DNA of 64,000 nucleotides from Bacteroidota bacterium. Lineage in GTDB: Bacteria > Bacteroidota > Bacteroidia > Chitinophagales > Chitinophagaceae. Below are positions 32,991-42,053 of this stretch, one piece after another. The DNA lies in contig JAEZEI010000052.1 of assembly GCA_023417815.1 (NCBI GenBank), positions 1-64,000 of the forward strand, given 5' to 3'. The position numbers and the translations under genes are program-made. Position 1 is the stretch's first letter, and each line of letters starts with the position of its first letter. The notes beneath the pieces are model-generated. The model ran no database searches, had not been told where the DNA came from, and worked only from the letters and a program-made list of their open reading frames with translations.

Positions 32991-33110
32991 ATTTCCAAAT
33001 TTAACTCAAAAAGAGGTCCTTTATTTTATTTCCTCCCGAAGCAGATCTGCGCCCTGGAAGCTTTCCTTTTAAAAGTTTTAATTATGGATGATTTTTAACA
33101 GTAAAAGCCC

Positions 33111-33118
33111 TAATTTTG
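33111..33118 (+). promoter_or_regulatory. Putative -7 box (TAATTTTG) of tRNA-Leu / tig
   Basis: TAnnTTTG lies 10 bases before the first base of the tRNA, at the expected distance for a start just upstream of it. The upstream -33 element is weak (T-rich at ~33092). Confidence 0.55.
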
Positions 33119-33128
33119 CCGTCCATTT

Positions 33129-33213
33129 GCGGATGTGGCGAAATTGGCAGACGCACTAGACTTAGGATCTAGCGGAGCAATCCATGTAGGTTCGACCCCT
33201 ATCATCCGCACCA
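33129..33213 (+). tRNA. tRNA-Leu (anticodon UAG), with encoded CCA
   Basis: The 7-bp acceptor stem is GCGGATG/CATCCGC with discriminator A and CCA at 33211-33213. The anticodon stem CTAGA/TCTAG holds the loop CTTAGGA with TAG at 33163-33165. A long variable region and the T-loop GGTTCGACCCC are present. The length of 85 with CCA fits a class II leucine tRNA reading CUA. Trigger factor starts 62 bases later, possibly on the same transcript. Confidence 0.97.
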
Positions 33214-33275
33214 AATTCCACAAGGAACAGGAACCATTTCTTGTTCCTTTGTTTTTTAAGGCTAAATAAAAATAA

Positions 33276-34643
33276 ATGGCAACAGTTGTAAGGGAAAATA
33301 TCGGGCCTCTGACCGATAAGCTTACCGTGAAAATTGAGAAGACAGATTACCTTCCTTCTTTCGAAAAAAAGATCAAAGAGTATAGTAAAACGGCAAATAT
33401 CCCGGGCTTCCGTAAGGGCATGGTTCCGGCGGGTATGATTAAGAAGATGTATGGCAACAGCATCTTTAACGACGAGATCATCCGCGGTGTAGAGAAAGAA
33501 CTGTATACTTATCTTAATGAAGAAAAGCCAGACATCTTTGCGCAGCCTCTGCCGCTTCCCTCTGAAGATCTGCGACTGGACATGAACAACCCGGGCGATT
33601 ATGAATTCAAGTTTGAGATAGGCCTGAAGCCTGCATTTGAACTTCCCGACCTTTCTGGTGCCAAACTTACATTGCACAAGGTGCAGGTGACCGATGATAT
33701 GGTTAACGAGGAGATAGACCGAATGCGCATCAAGGGTGGGAAAATGACCGAACCGGACGTGATAGATAATGAGGAGAATGTACTGAACATTACCTTCAGC
33801 GAATCCGGTAAGGACGGTGTTGCTGTTGAAGGAGGGATCACAAAAGATAATTCTGTATTGTTAAAGTACTTCGCGCCTGCTATTCAAAAGCAGCTAATGG
33901 GTAAGAAGGCCGGCGACAGTATAGTATTTAAACTTGATGAAACTTTTGATGGCGACAAGCTTGAAATGATGCTGCAGGACCTGGGATTTGATAAACAGGA
34001 TAAAGAAGCCGCTGCCAAATATTTTAAACTAACCATCGATAAGATAGGACTTGTTGGCAAGGCAGTAATGGGAGAAGAATTCTTCAATGAAGTTTTTCCT
34101 GGCCAGGAAGTGAAGACTGAAGAGCAGTTCCGCGATAAATTGAAAAGTGAAATGGAGCAATACTGGTCAGCACAAAGCCGCAACCAGTTGCACGATCAGC
34201 TTTATCATTATCTTCTTGATGAAACCAAAATGGACTTCCCTGAAGAATTCCTGAAGAGGTGGCTTCAAACTGGTGGCGAAAAACCAAAATCGGCGGAAGA
34301 AGCAGAGAAGGAATTCCCGGTATTCAGCAACCAGTTGAAATGGACGCTGATAAGTGATAAACTGATCCAGGATAATAAACTTGATGTTTCAGCAGAAGAA
34401 CTTCGCGAACATATGAAGGCCGAGGTAATGCGCTATTTCGGTGGTATGAACCTCGACCAGGATATGAGCTGGCTGGAAAGTTATATTGACCGTATGATGA
34501 AGGATGAAAAGCAGGTTGATGCCACTTATCGCAGGCTTATTACTGAAAAGGTATTCACCTATGTTGAGTCCAAGGCCAACCCGGTTGAAAAATCCGTTTC
34601 TGCAGAAGAACTCACATCAATGCAGCATAATCACCACCACTGA
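33276..34643 (+). CDS. tig: Trigger factor
   Basis: A 455-residue ribosome-associated chaperone for nascent chains. The N-terminal ribosome-binding domain has the signature NIPGFRKGMVP. The middle part (residues ~150-240) is a divergent PPIase-like insert and the rest is the C-terminal arm domain. It ends in HNHHH, a His-rich tail. A strong terminator follows at 34662. Confidence 0.95.
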   Translation: MATVVRENIGPLTDKLTVKIEKTDYLPSFEKKIKEYSKTANIPGFRKGMVPAGMIKKMYGNSIFNDEIIRGVEKELYTYLNEEKPDIFAQPLPLPSEDLRLDMNNPGDYEFKFEIGLKPAFELPDLSGAKLTLHKVQVTDDMVNEEIDRMRIKGGKMTEPDVIDNEENVLNITFSESGKDGVAVEGGITKDNSVLLKYFAPAIQKQLMGKKAGDSIVFKLDETFDGDKLEMMLQDLGFDKQDKEAAAKYFKLTIDKIGLVGKAVMGEEFFNEVFPGQEVKTEEQFRDKLKSEMEQYWSAQSRNQLHDQLYHYLLDETKMDFPEEFLKRWLQTGGEKPKSAEEAEKEFPVFSNQLKWTLISDKLIQDNKLDVSAEELREHMKAEVMRYFGGMNLDQDMSWLESYIDRMMKDEKQVDATYRRLITEKVFTYVESKANPVEKSVSAEELTSMQHNHHH

Positions 34644-34661
34644 TAGTTAGTAATATAAAAG

Positions 34662-34692
34662 AAAGGCCGCTTCAAATGAAACGGCCTTTTTT
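34662..34692. terminator. Bidirectional rho-independent terminator between tig and the TonB-type receptor
   Basis: Stem AAAGGCCG/CGGCCTTT with inner TTCA/TGAA pairing, followed by T's on the plus strand and by CTTTCTTTT on the minus strand, so it can serve both convergent genes. Confidence 0.85.
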
Positions 34693-34708
34693 GATGCCTG
34701 ATGTTCAA

Positions 34709-37189
34709 TCAGCCTCCGGCTCCAACCCGTTGCTGTTCTTCTTCAACTCCCGTCGTTCTTTTTCGTTGCTGGCCGGATTGTTTTCCAAAACGGTAAGAGA
34801 AATTTACTCCGTACTGCCTGTTGTCCCACCTGTTCCGGATCATGATATCCACTGTTCCATACTTTGTATGCCCTTTGTATCGCTGCCAGTTGAAAGGATC
34901 TCTCACGGTCAGCCTCAGAGTGCCTTTTCCTTTAAAGAGCTGGTTGCGTGCCAGTCCAATACTCATTGATCCCATCGGGTAACTTAATGAAAGTTGCTCT
35001 ATAGATTTATAGCGGTACCATCCGCTCAATTCACCGGTCCACTTCTTTGAGAAATTAAAGGTGTTGTTCATATTCAACATGAAAGAAGTGTACTCAAGAT
35101 CAAGGTCTTCAACGGTGGCAACTCCTGTTTCAATGCTTATGTATGTGCCTTCAAAATGATTCCTGTAGGCAACACCATAAAGATTGGCATTCCATTTTTT
35201 TGCGATCTTAACAGGGGCGCTGATGGAAAGGCCGAGATTGCTGTATTTGGCAATGTTGTCCGATGTAAGGAAACCGATGATCTCGTTATTCGAACCTCTT
35301 TGACGGTTTATTATCTGTGATATCACATCATCCGTGATGGTGTAATTCAGCGTTGTGATCACTTTGTTCTTATAGGAGTGGATCAATTCGAAGTTGTATG
35401 AGAATTGTGGTGTGAGGTAAGGATTACCCTGCCTGTATGAAAGTGAATCCAGGAAGAACGTAAACGGGTTCAGGTCCTGGTAATTCGGTCTTTGTAAGCG
35501 GCGGCTTGCATTAACTGTAAGAGAATGTTTTTCGCTTAGCGGGTAGTTCGCAAACACAGATGGGAAGAGACTTACATAATTCTGTTTAACTACCGAATTA
35601 TTTGCAACCTGTGTTCCTTTGGTATTTGTATTTTCCAGCCTTAAGCCAGCCTGCAGGTTCCATTTACCCGATTTTCCTGAAACATTCAGGTATGCTGCAT
35701 TAATGTTCTCTTCGTAAATGAAATGATTGTTCCTGCTGTCTGGTCTCCATCCCATTGGGGTGAGTCGCTGGTAATCCACCAGGTTGTCCGATTTTACAAA
35801 GCTTGATTTGATCCCTGATTCCAGCTTCAGTCCTTTACTGAATGTATGCACGAAATCTGACTTCATTGAATAGATATCAATTTCTGATGGGAGATGTCCC
35901 TTAAGGAACATACTGTCTGCCGTCTGGTTAAAATCTCCGTCGAAGAAACCGGTTTGCAGCAACTGGTTTGATGCGGTGCTGTATTTGGAGTAATCAAGGT
36001 CGAAGGTTATTTCGGTGCCGGCGGTATCAAAAAGATGGCGCCAGTTCAGGTTTCCACTGAAATTATCCCAGTTGATTGCATTGCGTGTTTTGCTGTGTAG
36101 GCGGGAGAAGACCACGCCCTGCTTGTTGGTAAAATTGGTGAATGTTGTTGGCGTTGGCCGGCCGTCGAACATGAAGCCGTTAAGCACAATTCCGAATGTG
36201 TTGAACTTGTCTGGTTGATAATCCAGACCCAGCTTTAGTGTATAATTATTGTTCCTGAACCGGAAGAAGGTGCTCACATTATTGATGCTGTCGATCTGCT
36301 TTCCATCCCTGTAATAATTACTTACTATGTCGAGATTTCCCCTGCCTTCCCTGTAATTATAAACGAAATTTGAGAAGAGGTTTATTTTATTCTTCCTGTA
36401 ATTATAGTTCACTGAAACATTCGGCTTGTGGGTTGTTTCAGTTTTGCCTTCCTTGTTTTCAAATAAGCCCATGGTGGTTCCAACAGCGATGCTTCCGTTA
36501 GACCCGCGTATCTTACCTTTTTTCGTTTTGATATTCAGTATCCCTGAATTTCCTGCAGCATCATATTTGGCAGAGGGGTTTGTCATTATCTCGATCTGTT
36601 CAAGAGAGGATGCGGGCATGTTCCTCAGCACATTTGCGAGGTCTGCAGCCGAAAGCTGGGTAGGCTTTCCATCCATCATAACGATGACCCCCTGTTTTCC
36701 TTTCAGGCTGATATTCCCATCATTATCTACAGAAACCCCGGGTGATTTTTCCAGCACTTCCATGGCTGTTGCACCCGCATTGGATGGTGATGCATCAACA
36801 TTCACAACCATTTTGTCGAGCTTTTGTTCAATGAAAGGCTTATTTGCTGTTACTACTACTTCACCAAGCGCTGTAGGTTTATCGGATAGTTTAACCGTAC
36901 CTGCATCAGTAACACCGGTAGCGACTGTAACATCCTGTACGGACTTTACAAAACCAACGGCAGTGATAGAGATAGTATACTTGCCGGGTTTAACTTTTTC
37001 TATGGAGTAGCCTCCGTTCTTATCTGTAACCGCTGTTTTAACCAGCCTGGAATCAGACATTAATTGTACGGTGGCAGCTACCATAGGTTCACCAGAGGCA
37101 GACTCCACCCGTCCGCTAACGACTCCACCTGTTTGCGCCTGTGCAGCTAATGCGGTGAAGCAGAATAATGCAAATAGAATTCGTTTCAT
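34709..37189 (-). CDS. TonB-dependent receptor family outer-membrane protein
   Basis: An 826-residue protein with a signal peptide (MKRILFALFCFTALAAQAQ), a carboxypeptidase-regulatory-like domain (VSGRVESASGEPMVAATVQL), a plug region (EVVVTANKPFIEQKLDKMVVNV; VLEKSPGVSVDNDGNISLKG) and a C-terminal beta barrel of the Omp_b-brl_3 type. It ends in a Gly/Gln-rich tail. These are usually uptake receptors, but no SusD partner lies next to it, so the substrate is unknown and may be a metal or a small molecule. Confidence 0.92.
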   Translation of the reverse strand: MKRILFALFCFTALAAQAQTGGVVSGRVESASGEPMVAATVQLMSDSRLVKTAVTDKNGGYSIEKVKPGKYTISITAVGFVKSVQDVTVATGVTDAGTVKLSDKPTALGEVVVTANKPFIEQKLDKMVVNVDASPSNAGATAMEVLEKSPGVSVDNDGNISLKGKQGVIVMMDGKPTQLSAADLANVLRNMPASSLEQIEIMTNPSAKYDAAGNSGILNIKTKKGKIRGSNGSIAVGTTMGLFENKEGKTETTHKPNVSVNYNYRKNKINLFSNFVYNYREGRGNLDIVSNYYRDGKQIDSINNVSTFFRFRNNNYTLKLGLDYQPDKFNTFGIVLNGFMFDGRPTPTTFTNFTNKQGVVFSRLHSKTRNAINWDNFSGNLNWRHLFDTAGTEITFDLDYSKYSTASNQLLQTGFFDGDFNQTADSMFLKGHLPSEIDIYSMKSDFVHTFSKGLKLESGIKSSFVKSDNLVDYQRLTPMGWRPDSRNNHFIYEENINAAYLNVSGKSGKWNLQAGLRLENTNTKGTQVANNSVVKQNYVSLFPSVFANYPLSEKHSLTVNASRRLQRPNYQDLNPFTFFLDSLSYRQGNPYLTPQFSYNFELIHSYKNKVITTLNYTITDDVISQIINRQRGSNNEIIGFLTSDNIAKYSNLGLSISAPVKIAKKWNANLYGVAYRNHFEGTYISIETGVATVEDLDLEYTSFMLNMNNTFNFSKKWTGELSGWYRYKSIEQLSLSYPMGSMSIGLARNQLFKGKGTLRLTVRDPFNWQRYKGHTKYGTVDIMIRNRWDNRQYGVNFSYRFGKQSGQQRKRTTGVEEEQQRVGAGG

Positions 37190-37362
37190 GGCTATAGATT
37201 GAAGAACAAAAATTTATTTTTTCATTCGCCGTGAAAAGAAAATTCGGATAAGGGGCAATTAGGAATTATGACAGGAAACTGTATAAAAATGACAGGATTA
37301 TGCCTGATGAGGAATGGTAATATAAACAGGACGAATGGCCACTTTCAATGCAGCCTAAACGA

Positions 37363-37881
37363 TCAACACAAAATTTCCCAGCGCTTCACAGGTTGCTCGA
37401 AATTTATTGAACCCGGAATTTTTACAACCTCTTCAATAAATGTAAAGCCTGCTTTTTTAAGAAGGTGATTTGGCGCAGGGTTAAGGGCATATGGTTCGCA
37501 GAGTATTCGTTTCAAATTATACTCCCTGCAAAATATTGAAAGGCTCAACATAATGAATTCAAGTCCCCAACCTTTTTTCCTGTCTTCTATATTCCAGATA
37601 TGCAGGTGCATACAGGCATCTTCGCCCGGGCTTATATTATTTATGTTTGAATGTCCAACTGGGCTTCCATCCGCTTCCCATACCAGGCAAAAAGAGGCCT
37701 TTTGTTTATTTGGAAGATTAACCTGTTCGGTTAAAAAATCAGTCCACCCTTTACGTCCTGGAAGTTTTTGCATATCAACACCCATGGATTCAAGATATTC
37801 GGGTGAGCTGTTGAGCCAGTAATCGCAGATCAGGGGAATGTCCTGTAAAGTGAGGTTCCTGACTGTTAATATGGGTTCCAT
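37363..37881 (-). CDS. GNAT-family N-acetyltransferase
   Basis: A 172-residue protein with the acetyl-CoA-binding fold: VGHSNINNISPGED, MHLHIWNIEDRKKGWGLEF (motif A), and NPAPNHLLKKAGFTFIEE (motif B). Substrate unknown. It is a lone gene between the receptor and a divergent SRPBCC gene. Confidence 0.85.
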   Translation of the reverse strand: MEPILTVRNLTLQDIPLICDYWLNSSPEYLESMGVDMQKLPGRKGWTDFLTEQVNLPNKQKASFCLVWEADGSPVGHSNINNISPGEDACMHLHIWNIEDRKKGWGLEFIMLSLSIFCREYNLKRILCEPYALNPAPNHLLKKAGFTFIEEVVKIPGSINFEQPVKRWEILC

Positions 37882-37904
37882 ACCTGAATGTACGGAATTA
37901 CGTT

Positions 37905-37937
37905 AACCTCCAACCTCCAACCTCCAACCTCCAACCA
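37905..37937. repeat. CCTCCAA simple repeat tract
   Basis: Four perfect AACCTCC units just upstream of the GNAT gene start, the reverse complement of the unit at 29107-29177. Confidence 0.85.
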
Positions 37938-37979
37938 CTTTGGCACTTTTATTTCATCTTCCTTATAAAATATTTTGTT

Positions 37980-38708
37980 ATGGAGAAAGCAACAGCAACG
38001 AATCATACCAAAACAATGGTAAATGTTTCAGGGCCGGAAAGGTTCCTGTCAGCCGCTGCGGGCGCAGTGCTGGTGTACCAGGCCTTTAAAGAGCGTGATA
38101 TTAATATCCCCAAAGCATTATCTGGAGGATTTCTGGTTCTGAGAGCACTAACGGGTCATTGCCCGGCATACTCTGCAATGGGAAAGAAAGGATTGCCCGA
38201 TCCGGTTAAAAATATCAACATACGCACCTCTGTTACGGTAAATAAGCCACGCCACGAAGTATACGCATTCTGGCGGAGGCTGGAAAACCTGCCGTCATTT
38301 ATGAAACATCTTGAAAGTGTGGAAGCACACGACAGCCACAGGTCGAGTTGGAAAGCAAGGATACCTGGCGGGGTAGGAACTATAAACTGGGATGCTGAAG
38401 TGGTGAAAGATGAACCGGGAGAATTGCTCGGGTGGAGTTCATTACCCGGTGCTGATGTGGAAAATGCCGGTAAGGTTGAATTCCTGGATTACAACGGTGG
38501 CACTAAACTGAATGTGGTGATCACGTATCGACCGCCAATGGGAGCAATAGGTGCAGGTGCGGCTAAATTGTTCAATGGTGCATTTGAAAAAATGGTACGC
38601 CAGGATATCGCCAATTTCAAACAATATATCGAAACAGGTTCTTTGCCTGAACTGGAGGGAGAATCGGCTGCAGAGGCAATGGTTGCCGTGAATGGCCCCG
38701 TAAAATAA
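37980..38708 (+). CDS. SRPBCC (polyketide cyclase/dehydrase-like) protein with DUF2892-like membrane region
   Basis: A 242-residue protein. The N-terminal part (ERFLSAAAGAVLVYQAF; KALSGGFLVLRALTGHCPAYSAMG) resembles the DUF2892/YgaP-type membrane segment. From about residue 80 a START-like SRPBCC domain follows (VTVNKPRHEVYAFWRRLENLPSFMKHL; WDAEVVKDEPGELLGW). Such fusions are common in Bacteroidota and Proteobacteria but the ligand is unknown. Confidence 0.87.
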   Translation: MEKATATNHTKTMVNVSGPERFLSAAAGAVLVYQAFKERDINIPKALSGGFLVLRALTGHCPAYSAMGKKGLPDPVKNINIRTSVTVNKPRHEVYAFWRRLENLPSFMKHLESVEAHDSHRSSWKARIPGGVGTINWDAEVVKDEPGELLGWSSLPGADVENAGKVEFLDYNGGTKLNVVITYRPPMGAIGAGAAKLFNGAFEKMVRQDIANFKQYIETGSLPELEGESAAEAMVAVNGPVK

Positions 38709-38721
38709 CAAGGTGGAAAAA

Positions 38722-39315
38722 TTATGATAAGGTCTCCACAGGAGGCCTTATTGTTTTTATGCCCGCCTGTTTATTCATCCTGTAATAGCGGTCGGCTATC
38801 AGGGCAACATAAGCGATTATAACAAGTATTACTGTGGTAAAGGCTATTGAAAGGTTTGAATTGGAACCATTGACCCTGGCTTTCACAGGTACAACGACCA
38901 TTGCCTTATCCGGATTGGCTACGATCTTCCCTGAGGAATAAACTTTCATGCTGTCCAGCAGTTTTTTTACTACCGGGTTGTCCAGAAAATTTTTTACTGA
39001 ATCTATACAATGCTCCCCGGCAAATACAGGATGATTCAGCGCCGTGTCTTTCCTTACCTTCCAGATCCTGGCGGTCTTTTTATAGCCATTATTGCAATAT
39101 CCTTCACTTACCACTACCGCATAATCATCAGAGATCAGGATCATGCTGTCCGTCCTTGATTCTGGAAGCGATTTCTCTGAAGCACCGAGGTTCTTACCAA
39201 GATTATGGTTTGAGAAATTCCCAAGGTTTCCTCCAAGGGTCAAGAGTTTTACCTGCGCCATGCCGCCTCCCGTAATTCCAGCGAAAAAACATATGAGCAG
39301 CAGCCGGTAAAACAT
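38722..39315 (-). CDS. Hypothetical secreted protein with C-terminal membrane helix
   Basis: A 197-residue protein not recognised. It has a signal peptide (MFYRLLLICFFAGITGGGMAQ), an Asn/Gly-rich stretch (LGGNLGNFSNHNLGKNLG), a soluble domain with two Cys (EGYCNNGY; GEHCIDS) that may be disulfide-linked, and a single helix near residues 158-176 followed by basic residues. The topology suggests an inner-membrane anchored periplasmic protein. Confidence 0.7.
   Translation of the reverse strand: MFYRLLLICFFAGITGGGMAQVKLLTLGGNLGNFSNHNLGKNLGASEKSLPESRTDSMILISDDYAVVVSEGYCNNGYKKTARIWKVRKDTALNHPVFAGEHCIDSVKNFLDNPVVKKLLDSMKVYSSGKIVANPDKAMVVVPVKARVNGSNSNLSIAFTTVILVIIAYVALIADRYYRMNKQAGIKTIRPPVETLS
38729..38759 (+). 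terminator. Probable terminator of the SRPBCC gene
   Basis: AAGGTCTCC-aca-GGAGGCCTT forms a stem with one internal mismatch, followed by ATTGTTTTT. It lies within the 3' end of the convergent hypothetical gene. Confidence 0.5.
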
Positions 39316-39397
39316 AAAGAAGTTTATCTATTGAAATTAATACGTGAATATAATTTGAATAGTTACAGTTAAGGGATTGCTAAAAGTTAAAAAAACA

Positions 39398-40945
39398 TTA
39401 AAGCTTTATCTCCTCGTTACTATCGTCGAAAAAGTGAAATTCGGTTAGGTGGTAGCCGGTATTTGCCCTGATCCTTATCTTTTGACGGAATTTCCAGCTC
39501 CATTTCATCCGGCGGGATGGAAATCCACAGGTTAAATGGCTGTATAGAATAGGGTGGACCTGTATGGTAAGCCCTGTATGCTTCTGCATGATGAGATAAC
39601 TAAGATTCTTAAGTATCTCGTCCTCAAGGATAAGCGTAGAAGAAATTTTTCCGGTACCATTGCAGCTGGGACAGATCTCGCTGGTATTGATCGACATCTC
39701 CGGCTTCATCCTTTGCCGGGTAATCTGCATCAGTCCGAATTTAGTGATCGGGAGAACTGCATGCTTTGCCCTGTCCGGCCTCATGAACTGGTCCATAGCA
39801 TCGGCCAGTTTCTTCTTGTTCTCCATCAATTTCATATCGATGAAATCGACCACAATTATCCCCCCCAGGTCTCTTAACCTGAGCTGGCGGGCTATTTCTT
39901 CCGCAGCCTCGAGATTAGTTTCAAGTGCATTCTGCTCCTGGTTATTACTTACGCTCTTATACCCGCTGTTAACATCAATTACATGAAGCGCCTCCGTATG
40001 CTCTATAATTAAATAAGCCCCGCTGGGAAGGTTAACTGTTTTACCAAATGCGGCCTTTACCTGCTTTGTGATACCGAAATTGTCGAAAATGGGCAGCCCG
40101 TTATTGTACAGGCTTACTATGTCTGCCTTATCCGGCGCAATGCGTTGGATATAGCTTTTTGTATCTGAGAAAAGGGCTTTGTCATTAACCACGATCTTAT
40201 TGAAATCCTCATTCAAAAGATCTCTAAGGATACTGGTGGTTTTTCCCTGTTCACTTAATATTTTGGCTGGAGGTGTGGCTCCTTTAAGATTGCCCTGGAT
40301 GGTCTTCCAGGAAGCCTCAAGTGCCTGGAGGTCGGCATGTAGTTCCGCGGTCTGCTTTCCTTCTGCGGCAGTCCGGACAATAACTCCCAGGTTCTTTGGC
40401 TTTATGGCCTCAATGATCCTGTGAAGTCTTTTTCTTTCCTCGGAGGAATGGATCTTCCTGCTTACCGCGATAATATCATTGAAGGGAGTTACCACTACGA
40501 AGCGGCCGGGCAACGATAATTCGCATGAAAGCCTGGGACCCTTCTGGGCTATAGGCTCCTTAAGTATCTGAACAAGAATATTAGGTCTTCCGTTAAGTAC
40601 TTCCGTGATCTTGCCGGTCTTAACTATCTCCGGCTCTACCTTGAATTTTGCAAAGTCAAATCCGTTCTCCGTTTTGTCGTTTATCGACATATTGGTGAAC
40701 TTAAGTATCGATCTTACATAAGGGCTCAGATCTGTATAATGCAGGAAAGCATCCTTTTCAAAACCTACATCAATGAAAGCCGCGTTCAGCCCCGGGATAA
40801 GTTTTTTCACTTTTCCAAGGTAAAGGTCCCCCACTGCAAAGTTTGCATCAGCCTTTTCGCTATGGAGTTCCACCAGCCGCTTGTCTTCCAGCAAGGCGAT
40901 CTCAACGCCCTGCGAAGCCGCATTGATAATTAATTCCTTGGTCAA
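39398..40945 (-). CDS. rng: Ribonuclease G (Rne/Rng family)
   Basis: A 515-residue endoribonuclease. The N-terminal S1 region is GDLYLGKVKKLIPGLNAAFIDVG...AFLHYTDL. Catalytic acidic residues lie in HVIDVNSGY and GGIIVVDFIDM, and the zinc-link CPSCNGTGK is at ~425. The gene starts with TTG (40945, MTKELIINA). Its upstream region contains two mutually exclusive hairpins. It lies downstream of HU, a TPR gene and the COX24/mS38-like gene, all in one direction. Confidence 0.95.
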   Translation of the reverse strand: MTKELIINAASQGVEIALLEDKRLVELHSEKADANFAVGDLYLGKVKKLIPGLNAAFIDVGFEKDAFLHYTDLSPYVRSILKFTNMSINDKTENGFDFAKFKVEPEIVKTGKITEVLNGRPNILVQILKEPIAQKGPRLSCELSLPGRFVVVTPFNDIIAVSRKIHSSEERKRLHRIIEAIKPKNLGVIVRTAAEGKQTAELHADLQALEASWKTIQGNLKGATPPAKILSEQGKTTSILRDLLNEDFNKIVVNDKALFSDTKSYIQRIAPDKADIVSLYNNGLPIFDNFGITKQVKAAFGKTVNLPSGAYLIIEHTEALHVIDVNSGYKSVSNNQEQNALETNLEAAEEIARQLRLRDLGGIIVVDFIDMKLMENKKKLADAMDQFMRPDRAKHAVLPITKFGLMQITRQRMKPEMSINTSEICPSCNGTGKISSTLILEDEILKNLSYLIMQKHTGLTIQVHPILYSHLTCGFPSRRMKWSWKFRQKIRIRANTGYHLTEFHFFDDSNEEIKL

Positions 40946-40990
40946 GCTCTAAGATTTGTAAGACCTGATACTAACGGAATGAAACATGAA

Positions 40991-41055
40991 CGGCATACTA
41001 TATATGCCGGGGCGTATAGTATGCTGAAATGTGTGCCGGTAAGGAGTGCCGGCAC
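40991..41055 (-). promoter_or_regulatory. Structured leader upstream of rng with alternative hairpins
   Basis: CGGCATA/TATGCCG (40991-40997 with 41003-41009) and GCATACTATA/TATAGTATGC (40993-41002 with 41015-41024) share bases and cannot form together. A third palindrome, GTGCCGGCAC, is at 41046-41055. The region lies between the COX24-like gene's stop and the rng start. RNase E leaders in other bacteria mediate autoregulation; a similar role here is inferred. Confidence 0.5.
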
Positions 41056-41071
41056 CGGAAAGAAAAAGAGG

Positions 41072-41161
41072 TTACTTCTTCTTATGGCGATTCTTTCTTA
41101 AGCGCTTTTTACGCTTATGTGTCGCTATTTTATGACGTTTTCTCTTTTTACCACAAGGCAT
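41072..41161 (-). CDS. 29-residue COX24/AURKAIP1-domain (mS38-like) basic protein
   Basis: A 30-codon gene begins MPCGKKRKRHKIATHKRKK and ends in RHKKK before TAA. Over half of its residues are Lys or Arg. This pattern matches small Bacteroidota proteins annotated with the COX24/AURKAIP1 domain, whose mitochondrial counterpart is small-subunit ribosomal protein mS38. It is expected to bind the ribosome. Spacing: 39 bases after the TPR gene and 126 bases before rng. Confidence 0.85.
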   Translation of the reverse strand: MPCGKKRKRHKIATHKRKKRLRKNRHKKK

Positions 41162-41200
41162 ACCGAGTCTTTTTTTGTTTTATTAATATTTTTAATCTCT

Positions 41201-42019
41201 TTATTTCAATTGCCTGATCCGCTCATCTACCTCCTTTGTGAAGAGAGGATTATTGGCAACCTGCTTACTTACGTTGTACCACTTTATCGCTTCTTCCTTA
41301 TTTCCGCTGGCAGCATATGTGTCAGCGAGGTAGGCAATGGCCTCAAGGTTTCCGGGTTCCTTGCTAACTACCAGTTTGAACCGCTCAATCGCTTTGTCGT
41401 ACTGGCCTGAAACCAGGCCTCCAACTCCAAGAACTATCTGGGCCTTCATGTTTCCAGGGTCCTTCCTTGAAACTGCAAGCAGTTCCTGGATTCCCTGCAT
41501 TGTTGCCTGCGGATCGCCTGAACGCCCGCGGCCATAAACATAAACACTTCCCAATTCAACCCTAAGATCATTATTAGTTGTATCCAGGGCTATCGCACGT
41601 TCATAAAGGTCTATGGCAGTGGTGGTTTCCCAGTCCAGCCTGGATGCATCCTGCTCGTGGCGAATGCGCTCCAGAAATAAACGGGCTGCAAAGGTGAGGT
41701 TTTTTTGCGAATTATCCAACTTAGCGGCTTCTGCAGTATAATAGGCATAAGGCTCGAACAGCCTGGCGCTGTCTCTCCAGAATTCTGCTAACCGGTTAAA
41801 AGAAGCCGCATCCCTGCCTGAGTTCTTGATTTCTTTATATAAAACCGCTGAACCAGCTGGCAATCCAGCCTCCGAAGAATCAATGAAAGCGGTAATGTTA
41901 AATGTCTGAGTTTCGACCTGTGAAGCAGATACAGGTTTACTTATGGAAGTTTTCCCAAATACGAAAAATACCGCTACTAAAATAAGGGCAGAAGCTGCCA
42001 GAATGATTTGTTTCTTCAC
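41201..42019 (-). CDS. Tetratricopeptide-repeat protein with N-terminal membrane anchor or signal
   Basis: A 272-residue protein. The first 23 residues (MKKQIILAASALILVAVFFVFG) are hydrophobic with no lipobox Cys. TPR units follow: AIDLYERAIALDTTNNDLRVELG, GIQELLAVSRKDPGNMKAQIVLG and AIERFKLVVSKEPGNLEAIAYLADTY. It is probably an envelope scaffold. It lies 34 bases downstream of HU. Confidence 0.87.
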   Translation of the reverse strand: MKKQIILAASALILVAVFFVFGKTSISKPVSASQVETQTFNITAFIDSSEAGLPAGSAVLYKEIKNSGRDAASFNRLAEFWRDSARLFEPYAYYTAEAAKLDNSQKNLTFAARLFLERIRHEQDASRLDWETTTAIDLYERAIALDTTNNDLRVELGSVYVYGRGRSGDPQATMQGIQELLAVSRKDPGNMKAQIVLGVGGLVSGQYDKAIERFKLVVSKEPGNLEAIAYLADTYAASGNKEEAIKWYNVSKQVANNPLFTKEVDERIRQLK

Positions 42020-42053
42020 CGTTATCCCGCTTTAACAACGGGATGCAAAGGTA

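Noticed and set aside
33162..33677. A 171-codon minus-strand frame covering the tRNA and trigger factor start
   Set aside because: It lies across a tRNA and is antisense to the clear tig gene.
36426..37010. A 194-codon plus-strand frame inside the TonB-type receptor
   Set aside because: Antisense shadow of a well-supported gene; low-complexity Ser/Phe-rich product.
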